Source: Methylobacter sp015476545 (GTDB lineage Bacteria > Pseudomonadota > Gammaproteobacteria > Methylococcales > Methylomonadaceae). From it: a stretch of DNA of 64,000 bases. Made by a program: the position numbers and the translations under genes. Below the pieces are notes generated by a model. That model searched no databases and had not been told where the DNA came from. It saw nothing but the letters and a program-made list of their open reading frames with translations. Shown piece after piece: positions 42,165 to 51,374 of this stretch. Every line of letters starts with the position of its first letter. Position 1 is the stretch's first letter. The stretch covers positions 4,464,001 to 4,528,000 of the forward strand of contig NZ_CP197401.1 of the NCBI RefSeq assembly GCF_052162025.1, given 5' to 3'.

Positions 42165-42785
42165 GGGTTTAAAGTCCAACATGACGAAAATGGGTTGTGT
42201 CGCAAAGTTTATCGGTCTGGGGTAATATTTTGCAATTTCTGAATTAAACGATGATCAGTTTTAGCGGCACCCAATTTCCAAAAGATGTCATTTTGTACGG
42301 GGGTAGATCCTAGGGGTTACGCATTAAAATCGTTCCCACTCTAAGCGATAATCTTCCACTCTTTAAAACGGTGGAGGAAAGTCATGGCGGATGGGATTGT
42401 GGAGCCTTTTTCGATGCGATGACCTTTGAAGCTAATCATGCGGGCTTACTATGCAATTCATTGGACGCCTAGCTTACCAGCATGGCGATTCATCATGCTG
42501 CAACAGAACCTAAAAATTCGGGAACTTCCTCAATATACAAAATCTAATTTTTTATTAGTTTTACGTAAAATGGATTTAAATTTGTTCATTAATCAATAGT
42601 GATTATTGAAAAGTTAAATCCGACAGTCTCCGAGATGGCAGGTTATGTTTATGTCTTCAGCTCAAGTACTAATTAAGAGTTGAGGGAGAAATTATGAGCA
42701 CAGTAATAATTGTTAAGCTTGATTGCTGCGGTTAATTTTGCCAATGATATCCTTCCTGCGCAATATCATGCCCAGGAGAACTGAA
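42165..42785. other. Intergenic region with an IS6 relic and possible small peptides
   Basis: 621 bp. It holds the decayed IS6-family element (42193-42510). Further on, an ATG at 42694 with a GAGGGAG box opens MSTVIIVKLDCCG, only 13 codons. One base out of frame the sequence reads LLSLIAAVNFANDILPAQ and ends at 42784. The pair looks like a small exported peptide gene broken by a frameshift. Confidence 0.35.
42193..42510 (+). mobile_element. IS6-family element, internally deleted relic
   Basis: The left end GGTTGTGTCGCAAAG (42193) and the complement of the right end GGTTCTGTTGCAGCATG (42494-42510) match IS6/IS26-type terminal repeats. At 42251-42300 the transposase start reads MISFSGTQFPKDVILYG, as in IS6 transposases, then is lost. 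Full elements are about 800 bp; this is 318 bp. No flanking direct repeat is visible. Confidence 0.6.
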
Positions 42786-42914
42786 ATGAAAATCATTGAA
42801 AAGCTTTTTCTCTTGTCAGCGTTCACAGCGCTTTCCATGATAGAAGTTTCGGCCGTTGTCTCCGTCGATTCAGCGCAGCAAGATCACCTGATCGAAAAAG
42901 GCGCATGGCTATGA
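42786..42914 (+). CDS. Small exported peptide (42 aa)
   Basis: MKIIEKLFLLSAFTALSMIE followed by VSAVVSVDSAQQDHLI: a clear signal peptide, probably cut after VSA, leaving about 18 residues. The AGGAGA box lies 6 bp before the ATG at 42786. The stop overlaps the next gene by 10 bp. It may be the 5' end of a longer gene that was truncated, or a real small peptide. Confidence 0.4.
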   Translation: MKIIEKLFLLSAFTALSMIEVSAVVSVDSAQQDHLIEKGAWL

Positions 42915-43990
42915 TAGACCTGGAGTCTGCACGTCAAACGCAGGTTCCTGTCAATCTCGGTGCCTTCGTTCACTTCGTCAGCAAATCAGGCATTAGAACC
43001 AAAGTCGTTCTTGCTATCTTTGGTTTGTTCTTCGCCCTCTTCTCAACAAACAGCGCCGCCGATTTGACTGGTGTCTGGACAATCGAATACGCGGGAAAGT
43101 GTTGGACCGAAGTAAGTGAGTCGCAGTGCAGTGGACCGGCACCGGGAGGATCCAGGCTGACGCTCAACGAAGCGCAAGGGGAAGTTACAGGCCACTTTTA
43201 CGGGGCGTTCTCTAGCTGGTTGAGACCGAAACCGGATGATGCTCCCGACGCCAACATAAACAGTGATGGCACAATACCTATTCAAGCGGCAAGCTTCGAC
43301 GGCACCACCTTAAAGCTCAGCTTGTCCTTCAAGCTTTGTTCGGTGCCGGGTTGTACTCCAGAAAATTATTCCTGGGAGCTGACTTGGGACAAGGACAATC
43401 CCAACATTCTTACCGGCATACAGCGACAGTGGGGAGGCACGCTCGCATCAGGTCAGTTAAACCACCAAGTACGGCTCAACCGCGAGGGCGGTCCCATCGT
43501 CCACGTGCGGGACCCATCAGCCGGAGGCTCGTGGGTGCCATGGATACTGATACCGGGCATCGGATGGGTCCTGTACAAGCTGGCCCGAAAGGGTCGTAAA
43601 AAACGGGAGGAGGAACCGAAGGAATACGAATTGGACATCCGCACGCAGGATGACAGGACAAGCCTCACTACTGATGGCGAGGATCTTCTGTGGGTTTACG
43701 CGCAGGTTCGATGCAACAAGCCGGAAGTCAACACCGAGGCCCTGACCTCGGGCCTGGCCTTTACCGCCGAAGGCACCGATTCCAAGTGGTTGCTCCTGGG
43801 TGCGCCGCAGAGCACCAACGGATTCAAGGCCGTGCCGGTTCGCGCCTGGCCGCCGTCGGAAGACGCCCAACTCGCCGAGGGTGAAGCGAAAGTAACGGTT
43901 TCAGCAGTTATTGAGACGAAGCGAATCAGCGGACCTGTGACGATCCGGCTCGAAGATGAGCCGCAATTGAAGGTTTCGATTCTAGGGTGA
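42905..43990 (+). CDS. Unrecognised exported/membrane protein heading the zinc-ribbon cluster
   Basis: A 361-residue protein with no family I recognise. A hydrophobic segment at about 33-52 (VVLAIFGLFFALFSTNSAA) looks like a signal peptide behind a long leader. A beta-rich domain with four Cys follows (C66, C75, C145, C150; ADLTGVWTIEYAGKCW suggests a lipocalin-like start), then a membrane helix at 208-226 (GSWVPWILIPGIGWVLYKL), a basic patch RKGRKKRE, and a C-terminal Ig-like domain ending LEDEPQLKVSILG. It ends 3 bp before the giant gene, so the two are surely co-transcribed. The C-terminal domain would be on the cytoplasmic side. Confidence 0.6.
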   Translation: MAMIDLESARQTQVPVNLGAFVHFVSKSGIRTKVVLAIFGLFFALFSTNSAADLTGVWTIEYAGKCWTEVSESQCSGPAPGGSRLTLNEAQGEVTGHFYGAFSSWLRPKPDDAPDANINSDGTIPIQAASFDGTTLKLSLSFKLCSVPGCTPENYSWELTWDKDNPNILTGIQRQWGGTLASGQLNHQVRLNREGGPIVHVRDPSAGGSWVPWILIPGIGWVLYKLARKGRKKREEEPKEYELDIRTQDDRTSLTTDGEDLLWVYAQVRCNKPEVNTEALTSGLAFTAEGTDSKWLLLGAPQSTNGFKAVPVRAWPPSEDAQLAEGEAKVTVSAVIETKRISGPVTIRLEDEPQLKVSILG

Positions 43991-43993
43991 CCT

Positions 43994-46900
43994 ATGGCCA
44001 AACTTCCCCCCATCCGGATTGAACTAAACTTTGACGCGGAGCGCAAGGAAGCAGCCCACCGCTCCGAGGCACTGGATAGCCGTCTCATTCGAGTAGAGAT
44101 CACAAACCGCAATATCAAGCGTGATACGCTGAAGTTGGATGTGAGCGCTCCCGAAGATGAGTCGGGAAAGCTTCTGGCCGACCACGCGCCGAGCACTTTA
44201 TCCACTTTGTGGGCGAGCGACCCTGCAAAGGCGGCGGGCATGGAGCCTTGCGTTGTCCACATCCGTCCGGGAACAGAAGCGTATCGTGATGGTAAGATTG
44301 AATTCCGCATGGAGCTCGATATCGAGCGCATCCTCGCGTTTTGGGGCTCCGTGGAGTTTGCTGCGAAGCAGGAGCATCCGATCCTGCTGACGGCGGAAGC
44401 AGAACAGGAACATCCGATTCTGCTGACGGCAAAAGCCGAGCCCCATCCCAAGCAACTGTTCAAACGCCGCGGTATCGTCACCATTAACCTCAACAGCATT
44501 CGCTGGCAGTGGACTCCGCTTGTCCGCGACAAGCATGGCAACATAGAGAAAGGGGCAGCGGAGGAAAACACTCCCATCGAAGTTCCGGTGGACGGAACGA
44601 ACAGCCAGGGCTTCGAGCTCGAACTGTGGCTCGAAAAGCGGCAGGAGAGCGGCTACCTGCGGGCCGAATCAGACTTCACCTACTACCTGGCGCCGGAAGA
44701 ACCCCGGGTGACGTTCGGTGTGCTCGCGCCGGAAAAGATCCCATGGGAGCTGGGTCCCTCGGAAAACCAACAGCAAATCACCACCATCTGGTGGACCCAG
44801 AACCGCGAAGGGAATGACAGCCTAGTGAAGGAACTGCCCATCGAGACGACGATCCGCGTCCTCGCCTGGCCCGAACACAGCATCGTGCGCCATCGCAGGG
44901 ATGAGAAGCCGCTCACCAACCCTGCCGACGCCGCGCAACTGGCCACGCGCGAAATCCCACTCATGCTCGGAGTGAGAAAATGGAAGGCGCGCGTCCTGCG
45001 GCCCGACCCCAAGGAACTGCCCGTATTGCTTGAGTGCCAACGGCCGTGGGAAGAAGGATTTGAGGTAGAAGTGGAGATCTTTGACGATTCCAGCCCGGGC
45101 CAAGTCCGCGTGATGAGGAATCAGGAAGTCGAGTGGCGTCTGCGGCCGGCAGGCGAGACTATCAGCGATACGGGCGAGCCCAAATTCAGCGGAGATGTCC
45201 GCAGCGGCGACAACAAGGATCAGCCGCACGGCACGTGGCAGACCGACGACCGGGGCCGCATCACCTTCCTGTTCTGTCCGAAGCAGGAAAACTCGCTGTT
45301 TCTGGCGGCAAAGAATGACCAGTATTATTACGGCGAGTTTGACCTCATCGAAGCCAGGCCCGGCGCTCCGAGAACCGTGCCAGGTGCCGCTCCGGATGAT
45401 CAGGGCAAAATCCCCTCAGCGGATACTCCGAAGGACAAGCAGGCGCCCAGCTTCGTACTCGAATGGGCGCCAAAGTTCGACCTGCAAGTCTTCAAACTTC
45501 CTTACTTTACTGCCGAAACCAGCCTCAATCCCGAGGCCGTCCCGGACGCGGAGCACGTCAAGGCTATCCCCCTCGTCCTCAACGAGACGCAGAAGACTTC
45601 CTACCAGCAACTGTTTCAGACCGGCGGCACCGTGATCATTGCGCCTGTCGTGCCGATCGGCGAAAACCAGGCGGATAGTGAAGAGAAAGAGCTGAAGGAT
45701 TTCCGGCTCATCGTTGGCAGTGAAAGCTCGGACGGTTCTCAGCAGTCGCCCGAGATCGTGCGCATGGAACCGGTTAGCCCTGACAGCGGCGCCACGGACA
45801 CCTCGGAGCCTATCCGCCCGCGCAAGATCGAAGTCCCTGTTTCGCCGCGCGCGATGAAGCTCAACGCGAAGCCAGTCGAGCTGACGTTAAAGCTCAGAAC
45901 GCCGCTGCATCGTGACGTTGCCAAGCTGCTCAATGACATTACCACCATCACTGGGACGATGGATGACGAGCTCCTCAACTCTACCGCGCTTCCCACGGGC
46001 ACGCGCATCCCCGGTCCACTAACCGAATTTACCAAGCTGGGAACGGAGTTTCGCCGGCGGGCAGTGGAACTCTTCGCTGCGCGTGCCCAAGCCGACTTGG
46101 TGGCGCAGTGCCGGCCGACCTTCCTGACGTTAATGGCTGCTGCGGGATACCTGCCGACCATGCGCCGCTCCTGGAAAGTCCTGGGCGATGCCGTCCAACT
46201 CCACCGTCTCGCCTACAAGCGCACCATAGACAACTCGATCAACTTTCTCTACGACTTTGTTTACTGTGACGAGGTGGCGGAAGGCATTAACCACCGCTTC
46301 GGTGGCGTCCTCACCAAGATCAAGGACAAGACCGGCATAGACCTCAGCCAGGTTCGAAAAATCAAGCTGCTGCACGAGAGCATCCAGACAACGGTGCTGC
46401 GCTCGATGCTGGGCGTTTTCATGCGCATCCTCAATGATTATTTGTCTGTTTTCGAAACCAAGTGGAAGGATCTCACAAGTGCTCTGGACAAGCACAAGCG
46501 CGACCTCGCCAGCCTCGAATCCAAAATCGTCAGCGCCGAAACAGAGTTCTCGCAGGCGGTAAGCGATTTCCAGCAGCACAGCAACAATCTCGTCGCGTTA
46601 AGCAACCAAGGCCGCGACCTGCTTGATGAGTTCCGGGCTCTGGCTCCTGAACAGCAACGCGCCGTTTCAGAGAGCTTCAAAGAGCGGGCTCACCAATTGA
46701 TGCGTCAGGCGGCCGACACCAAGCAGGAGTGGTCAAGGGCTGGCTTGCTGGTCGACAAGCACCTCAGCAGCGAGGCTAGTTCTCCCGAGAGTCTGCAAAC
46801 GTTGCTGAGGCAGAAGATGCTCCTCCAGGCCAGGAAGACCACTGCGGAGCTGGAAGTCTCTGCGATCAAGGCCCAGTACCAACATGTCAAGAAAGCTGCT

Positions 46901-48598
46901 GCCTCGATGAAGCAGGCCGAAAACCTCACGCTCCGGCCAGAAGCCTCCACGACCAGCGAGGTCGGCGAGGTCATCAAGGGCGCCAAGCTCGAGAAGGTGA
47001 AGGGAGAGATGGAATCCGCCTTCACGGCACTGAAAGCTCCCCAGCCTGAAGCTATAACCAGTGAGGCCGCGACGAAACTGCAAGCGCTCCACAGCGAGGC
47101 CGGGGCGCTGGTGGCCGATTACACCACGGGTTGCCAGAGAGCATCGCAAGGTTTGCAGACCGTAGCCGCTGAGGCCGATGGATTAAGGCAACTGGGCGCC
47201 CTCGGTGACAGTGACACATGGGTTTCCCGCACACCTCCGGCCACGCGCCTTCCAACCGGTCCCGCGGTGGATTTTTCACGCGAGCTTCAGAAAGTTTCGC
47301 GCCTTCAGCAAAAAAGCACTCAGGCGATGAAGAACTTTCACGATGCCGCCAATTTCGTGCGCCTCGATTCACAACGCCGCGTGGAAGGCCTCACCACAGT
47401 TTGGAAAGCTCAGCAAGACCTCATGGCCGAGAACCTTTCCGATGGCGTCAAGTCAGGCCAGGAGCATTTCTTCCAATTCCTCGATGAAACTCAGGCCAGT
47501 AGCGGCGAAGATGGAGCTCCCGCCCAAAAACCCGAAGGCGTGGATGCAGGCTGGCTCGACTGGGCGATCAACAGATGTCTCGACGTGGTGGACTGGTTCG
47601 CCAGCATGTTCAAGGGCGCCTGGGCATGGGCCTGCAGGCAGCTCAGCCGGCTACCCGACTTGATTCGCTTCGTGTTCTGGCTGTTGATGTATGCTGTCAA
47701 CCTCGTGCTGCGCTTGGTCGCGCTGCTGGGTGCGAAGATGTTCGAAGCCATCCTGGCTATGGTGGATTTTGCGCGCTCCAACTACAGCACCATTACCTAT
47801 TTGCGCCCGGAAGCCTACGTTGCGGGCAGCACGTGCTTGAGCAAGACCGGCTCGGCCAATCCCGACGCCGCATCCGGCTCACAACTCTTCACGTTTCCCT
47901 ACCTGGAGTTTCAGCTCTTCGATCGATGGAAGGCGTGCGGCAAGGGTGACGTCGATCATTTGCGCTGGGAGGAACAGTATATGGACCAAACTCTACGCGC
48001 CGGCTACGAAGACTACTACCCGCGCGCATTGGGCGAGGCTCGCGACTGCTACCACCGGCTCTGCAAGGCGCTGCTCTCGATCGAAACCCTCAAGGCCCCG
48101 CCCGTGGATTTGATGCCCAACAACTCGCTGAAAATTGCCGGCGAAAGTGTCGACAGGCTGGAGAATCACATCGCCCAGTTTCTCAAGTCGTTCGAGGATG
48201 CCTCGCCCAAGGAGAAGGACGCCCGCTTCACCGAGTCTTTTCGCCAGTTGCGGCAGAAACCGAAATGGACCTCGGTGGACTGGGATACGCTGGCTGATTG
48301 GATCGGCTTCGGTTTCAGCTGGGTTTTCCGCTTCGTTGCCCTGCTGGTTGCGGTTTTCACCTGGTGGACCGGCATGGGCCTGGCGATCGCGGCGGGAGCG
48401 TGGCTAACAGCCGCATCGCTCGGTTCGGCTGTGGCCGCCGTGGGCCGGCTGATACCGAGCTTGTTCGGCTACTACTGCTACACCACCGCCTATCCGCGTG
48501 ACGTGGTGATGCTGCAAGCTGCTATCCACGCCTCGCTTTTCCTGCCCGCGACTGAAGAAAGCTTCAAACTCAGTTCGTCGGAGGATTTTCTACAATGA
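43994..48598 (+). CDS. Giant coiled-coil membrane protein (1,534 aa), unknown function
   Basis: No family recognised. From N to C: a beta-rich region of about 470 residues (several Ig-like strands; a 12-residue tandem duplication at about 125-148), a linker rich in Pro and charged residues, a helical domain from about 640, coiled coils at about 795-882, 941-978 and 1094-1166, a membrane helix pair near 1223-1250 (LIRFVFWLLMYAVNLVLRLV), a soluble Cys-containing part, and a second hydrophobic region at about 1444-1497 (FRFVALLVAVFTWWTGMGLA, then Ala/Gly-rich). No signal peptide, so the N-terminal bulk is probably cytoplasmic. ATG overlap (4 bp) with the GYF gene downstream. No catalytic motif seen. 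Confidence 0.7.
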   Translation: MAKLPPIRIELNFDAERKEAAHRSEALDSRLIRVEITNRNIKRDTLKLDVSAPEDESGKLLADHAPSTLSTLWASDPAKAAGMEPCVVHIRPGTEAYRDGKIEFRMELDIERILAFWGSVEFAAKQEHPILLTAEAEQEHPILLTAKAEPHPKQLFKRRGIVTINLNSIRWQWTPLVRDKHGNIEKGAAEENTPIEVPVDGTNSQGFELELWLEKRQESGYLRAESDFTYYLAPEEPRVTFGVLAPEKIPWELGPSENQQQITTIWWTQNREGNDSLVKELPIETTIRVLAWPEHSIVRHRRDEKPLTNPADAAQLATREIPLMLGVRKWKARVLRPDPKELPVLLECQRPWEEGFEVEVEIFDDSSPGQVRVMRNQEVEWRLRPAGETISDTGEPKFSGDVRSGDNKDQPHGTWQTDDRGRITFLFCPKQENSLFLAAKNDQYYYGEFDLIEARPGAPRTVPGAAPDDQGKIPSADTPKDKQAPSFVLEWAPKFDLQVFKLPYFTAETSLNPEAVPDAEHVKAIPLVLNETQKTSYQQLFQTGGTVIIAPVVPIGENQADSEEKELKDFRLIVGSESSDGSQQSPEIVRMEPVSPDSGATDTSEPIRPRKIEVPVSPRAMKLNAKPVELTLKLRTPLHRDVAKLLNDITTITGTMDDELLNSTALPTGTRIPGPLTEFTKLGTEFRRRAVELFAARAQADLVAQCRPTFLTLMAAAGYLPTMRRSWKVLGDAVQLHRLAYKRTIDNSINFLYDFVYCDEVAEGINHRFGGVLTKIKDKTGIDLSQVRKIKLLHESIQTTVLRSMLGVFMRILNDYLSVFETKWKDLTSALDKHKRDLASLESKIVSAETEFSQAVSDFQQHSNNLVALSNQGRDLLDEFRALAPEQQRAVSESFKERAHQLMRQAADTKQEWSRAGLLVDKHLSSEASSPESLQTLLRQKMLLQARKTTAELEVSAIKAQYQHVKKAAASMKQAENLTLRPEASTTSEVGEVIKGAKLEKVKGEMESAFTALKAPQPEAITSEAATKLQALHSEAGALVADYTTGCQRASQGLQTVAAEADGLRQLGALGDSDTWVSRTPPATRLPTGPAVDFSRELQKVSRLQQKSTQAMKNFHDAANFVRLDSQRRVEGLTTVWKAQQDLMAENLSDGVKSGQEHFFQFLDETQASSGEDGAPAQKPEGVDAGWLDWAINRCLDVVDWFASMFKGAWAWACRQLSRLPDLIRFVFWLLMYAVNLVLRLVALLGAKMFEAILAMVDFARSNYSTITYLRPEAYVAGSTCLSKTGSANPDAASGSQLFTFPYLEFQLFDRWKACGKGDVDHLRWEEQYMDQTLRAGYEDYYPRALGEARDCYHRLCKALLSIETLKAPPVDLMPNNSLKIAGESVDRLENHIAQFLKSFEDASPKEKDARFTESFRQLRQKPKWTSVDWDTLADWIGFGFSWVFRFVALLVAVFTWWTGMGLAIAAGAWLTAASLGSAVAAVGRLIPSLFGYYCYTTAYPRDVVMLQAAIHASLFLPATEESFKLSSSEDFLQ
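44366..44437 (+). repeat. 36-bp tandem duplication inside the giant gene
   Basis: Two 36-bp units (44366-44401 and 44402-44437) encode KQEHPILLTAEA and EQEHPILLTAKA. They differ at several third positions, so the duplication is not brand new. It adds one 12-residue repeat without breaking the frame. Confidence 0.85.
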
Positions 48599-49329
48599 GA
48601 GATCCAATGCCAATCAACCCGTCATCCTCAATCAACTGGCAAGACGAGCTCGGCCCCCTCCAAGCGGAATGGGACCGGCTGCAAGCCGAGATGCAGGCCA
48701 TCAACGCCGAGGTGCAAGCAGCCTCCTCCAGCGAAATCCCTCCGTCCGCAATGCCCACTGTTGCGGAGCTTGCTGCCGCCTCCGAGCGCGAGTGGATCGA
48801 TCTGGAACAATCTCTTCTGGGCAGCACGTCGGCTACTCGCATACCGGCAACGAATGAAGAGCAACTGGCCGACGAGCAGGCGTCGTCAGATAAGGGGGAA
48901 GGGCCTCATGACCAAGTCCTGACCACGGGCGAGATCATTCACTCCATTGAGACTGTTGCGGAAGAGCTGTTTGAGCCTCAGCGCCAGGCGGCAGCAGAAC
49001 CGCAGTGGTTCTATGCCCGAGGAAATCAGAGCCAGGGCCCGATAATGCAGAGCCAGTTGCTGAAGTTATTGGAACAAGGCGTACTGCCTTGGACCACTCT
49101 GGTGTGGCATCGGCCGCAGACGGACTGGAAGCCAGCATCGGAAACCGAACTCGTTGAGCTCGCCGGCCCCGGCATGCCGCCTCCGCTTCCCGGTGCGAAT
49201 CCTAAAGACGCTCCGCCGCCGCTTGCCGAAGAGCCGGTTTGCGGTCGATGCGGTCAACTTGGGAAACGCGGCGATCGATTATGCTCGGCATGCGGCCAGC
49301 CTTATCGTGAGCATCCAATGGATGTTTGA
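48595..49329 (+). CDS. GYF_2 domain plus zinc-ribbon protein
   Basis: A 244-residue protein. The N-terminus (about 15-45) is a short coiled coil, a disordered acidic part follows, then a GYF_2 domain at about 136-185 (PQWFYARGNQSQGPIMQSQL, then PWTTLVWHRPQTDWKP), a Pro-rich linker and a C-terminal zinc ribbon with C216, C219, C230, C233. GYF_2 domains bind Pro-rich peptides; other proteins of this cluster have Pro-rich linkers. Start overlaps the giant gene (ATGA). Confidence 0.78.
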   Translation: MRDPMPINPSSSINWQDELGPLQAEWDRLQAEMQAINAEVQAASSSEIPPSAMPTVAELAAASEREWIDLEQSLLGSTSATRIPATNEEQLADEQASSDKGEGPHDQVLTTGEIIHSIETVAEELFEPQRQAAAEPQWFYARGNQSQGPIMQSQLLKLLEQGVLPWTTLVWHRPQTDWKPASETELVELAGPGMPPPLPGANPKDAPPPLAEEPVCGRCGQLGKRGDRLCSACGQPYREHPMDV

Positions 49330-49340
49330 GGGGAGCCAGG

Positions 49341-50021
49341 ATGTCACTGATTTGTGAAAAGTGTGGTGCACAACTCCGAGCGAACAAGAAATTCTGCGGG
49401 AAATGCGGGACGCGGGTCTCGTTTTCCTCGCCTTCAATTGTTCAGTCTGAAGGGACTTGCCCGCAGTGCGGGACCGCATTGAAAGAGGGCCGGAAGTTCT
49501 GTGTTAACTGTGGGGCGCCGGTATCACCTCCATCCCCGCAGCCGGTTTACTCGGAGACAAGCTGCCGTCAGTGTGGCGCCTCTTTAAGAAAGCATGCGCG
49601 ATTCTGCTCCTCGTGTGGGGCCGCCACCGTTCCGTCGACATCGCTGCCCCCTCCGAGATCCGAAACAATCGCTCCTATAGAGCAAGTGACCGAAATGTGG
49701 CAGCCGCCACCCTGGCCTTCCGGATTGGTGGCGCCGCCACCTCCTCCACTGCGTGGAGCAATTCACACCTTTTCGATTCCCAGCAATGTCGCTACGGACT
49801 TCACCAGCAGAACCGGTCTATTCAAGTCGTTGTCAGGCTCACAACTCGGAGCGCTGTTGATGCGCCTCATTAAAACGAGTGAAACGATACCTCGGAAGCA
49901 GGAAGAGGGTCCGGTGAAGAGTAATACGTTGTTCCAGCCGGCACGGCGTTGCCCCAACTGTAATCAACCCGTCGCGGCCGGCAAGAAGTTTTGTACGGGA
50001 TGTGGTCAGTTGATTACCTGA
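49341..50021 (+). CDS. Four-zinc-ribbon protein
   Basis: A 226-residue protein with three tandem zinc ribbons at the N-terminus (CEKCGAQLRANKKFCGKCG, CPQCGTALKEGRKFCVNCG, CRQCGASLRKHARFCSSCG), a Pro-rich linker (QPPPWPSGLVAPPPPPLRG), and one C-terminal ribbon (CPNCNQPVAAGKKFCTGCG). No membrane helix. ATG at 49341 after GGGGAG. The Pro-rich linker is a candidate ligand for the neighbouring GYF_2 domain. Starts 11 bp after the GYF gene. Confidence 0.8.
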   Translation: MSLICEKCGAQLRANKKFCGKCGTRVSFSSPSIVQSEGTCPQCGTALKEGRKFCVNCGAPVSPPSPQPVYSETSCRQCGASLRKHARFCSSCGAATVPSTSLPPPRSETIAPIEQVTEMWQPPPWPSGLVAPPPPPLRGAIHTFSIPSNVATDFTSRTGLFKSLSGSQLGALLMRLIKTSETIPRKQEEGPVKSNTLFQPARRCPNCNQPVAAGKKFCTGCGQLIT

Positions 50022-50160
50022 AATCTCAATGTCACTGTCAAGATCTTTGGATTTTTTGAGTGAGCCGGGGCAAACGTAGGACCTTGTAATGGATAAACCA
50101 TTTTGTGCTTTTTTGTTTTCCTCCTGACGACTTGGCATCTTTAGAATTAAGGAGAATCTC

Positions 50161-50586
50161 ATGAAATGTCCGAAGTGTAACGCCGAGATAGACGCTGGCG
50201 AACGCTTTTGCGGCGAGTGTGGGCAGGCCCTGCCAACTGTCCCATCGCAGTCTCAAACACCCGTCCCAACCCCGGAAGCGGCGGCGCAGCGCCGTCGCTG
50301 GCCCTACGCATTGAAAGCCCTCATAGGCGTCGCCGTTTTTGGATGGTTATGGCTCCTTCGGATGTTAGGCTTATTTGGAGTTTTTTTCGAAATACTGATC
50401 GTGGGCATTGCGTTTCTAGTGGGGTTAGGCTTCGTAGGGCACCAATTTTTCCGGGGGCAGAAGCCGGAAGAGCGTTCCCCAGGGGAGCTTTTCGTCCTGC
50501 TGGTCGTAGGCACGGCATTTCTAGTCGGGCTAGTGATCATAATGATCGGCTTCATGGAGGAGCTATTTGGCCCCTATTATTGGTAA
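50161..50586 (+). CDS. Zinc-ribbon membrane protein (141 aa)
   Basis: An N-terminal zinc ribbon (CPKCNAEIDAGERFCGECG, residues 3-21), a Pro/Gln linker, then three hydrophobic segments (ALIGVAVFGWLWLLRMLG, FEILIVGIAFLVGLGFVGH, LLVVGTAFLVGLVIIMIGF). The ribbon would face the cytoplasm. RBS AAGGAG precedes the ATG. Its first about 80 bases resemble the starts of the genes at 51375 and 52458, so the three ribbons are paralogues. Confidence 0.75.
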   Translation: MKCPKCNAEIDAGERFCGECGQALPTVPSQSQTPVPTPEAAAQRRRWPYALKALIGVAVFGWLWLLRMLGLFGVFFEILIVGIAFLVGLGFVGHQFFRGQKPEERSPGELFVLLVVGTAFLVGLVIIMIGFMEELFGPYYW

Positions 50587-50686
50587 GCACCTACGCATAA
50601 TTACTTAGCCACTATATAAAGATAAGGCATGGATTTTACATGTTAATCATACACACGCGGCGCCGGCTGAATACAAGAGATTTCTA

Positions 50687-50986
50687 ATGTACTTTTTCAC
50701 ATTTCTATCGCAGCCAAAACCGGGGAACGATTCTTACGATCAATACGGCGGTGCCTATGTCAACTGTTGGATCAACAGCGAAAAACACGAAGAGGCTGAA
50801 GAGATCGCCCGCCAGGGTATCGATGGTTTTGGCTGGACGGTGGAAGCCAAGGAGGAAGATCATGCTATATACGAGGAAGATTACGCGGATTCGGAAGAGG
50901 GGTTGGCGTGTTACCGGAAGGCTGAACGGGAAGGGTCTTGCTTTATCTTCCACACCTACCCATTGGGGCCGCATGAAGATGATTGA
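50687..50986 (+). CDS. Hypothetical acidic protein (99 aa)
   Basis: MYFFTFLSQPKPGNDSYDQY is followed by GGAYVNCWINSEKHEEAEEI, an acidic middle and a C-terminal SCFIFHTYPLGPHEDD. It looks like a small alpha/beta protein, strongly acidic. I do not recognise it. Proteins of this size and charge are common as immunity or partner proteins, but nothing here proves that. Confidence 0.5.
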   Translation: MYFFTFLSQPKPGNDSYDQYGGAYVNCWINSEKHEEAEEIARQGIDGFGWTVEAKEEDHAIYEEDYADSEEGLACYRKAEREGSCFIFHTYPLGPHEDD

Positions 50987-51039
50987 CTTGGGTATTATCC
51001 CGTCGCCACAAGGTTTATGCTGTTAGCCGAAGGACGGCG

Positions 51040-51279
51040 ATGGTGATGTTTGTCCATCTGACACCGAAAAAGAACCTCAAGGCCGTTATGCCCTCGGAGA
51101 GCCACGAGGGTTGCGAAGTCATCATTGGCCGCAAGATAACAAGCGGCGAGATCCGCCGCGTTTGCCACCTACCCCAGGTGATCGGTTGGCGGTATATGTC
51201 CGGCGCTCTCAAGCTGTCCACCTGCATATGTGTGATCTATAACCCGTCTGGAACGATTAATTCGCGCAAGAAGTGGTAG
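51040..51279 (+). CDS. Short hypothetical, possible fragment
   Basis: A 79-residue frame starting MVMFVHLTPKKNLKAVMPSE. The MFVHLTPxKN start looks like that of a longer conserved protein, but the frame ends after ICVIYNPSGTINSRKKW. It may be a truncated gene. No clear ribosome-binding site; same strand as its neighbours. Confidence 0.35.
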   Translation: MVMFVHLTPKKNLKAVMPSESHEGCEVIIGRKITSGEIRRVCHLPQVIGWRYMSGALKLSTCICVIYNPSGTINSRKKW

Positions 51280-51374
51280 GCGGGGGGAAAGAGAGACAAG
51301 GGTGAAAATGACGCTTGCAGATTCGTTGCAGGCGATGGTCCTATGGGCAATTACGTGGATTCTGAGGTGGCTTA

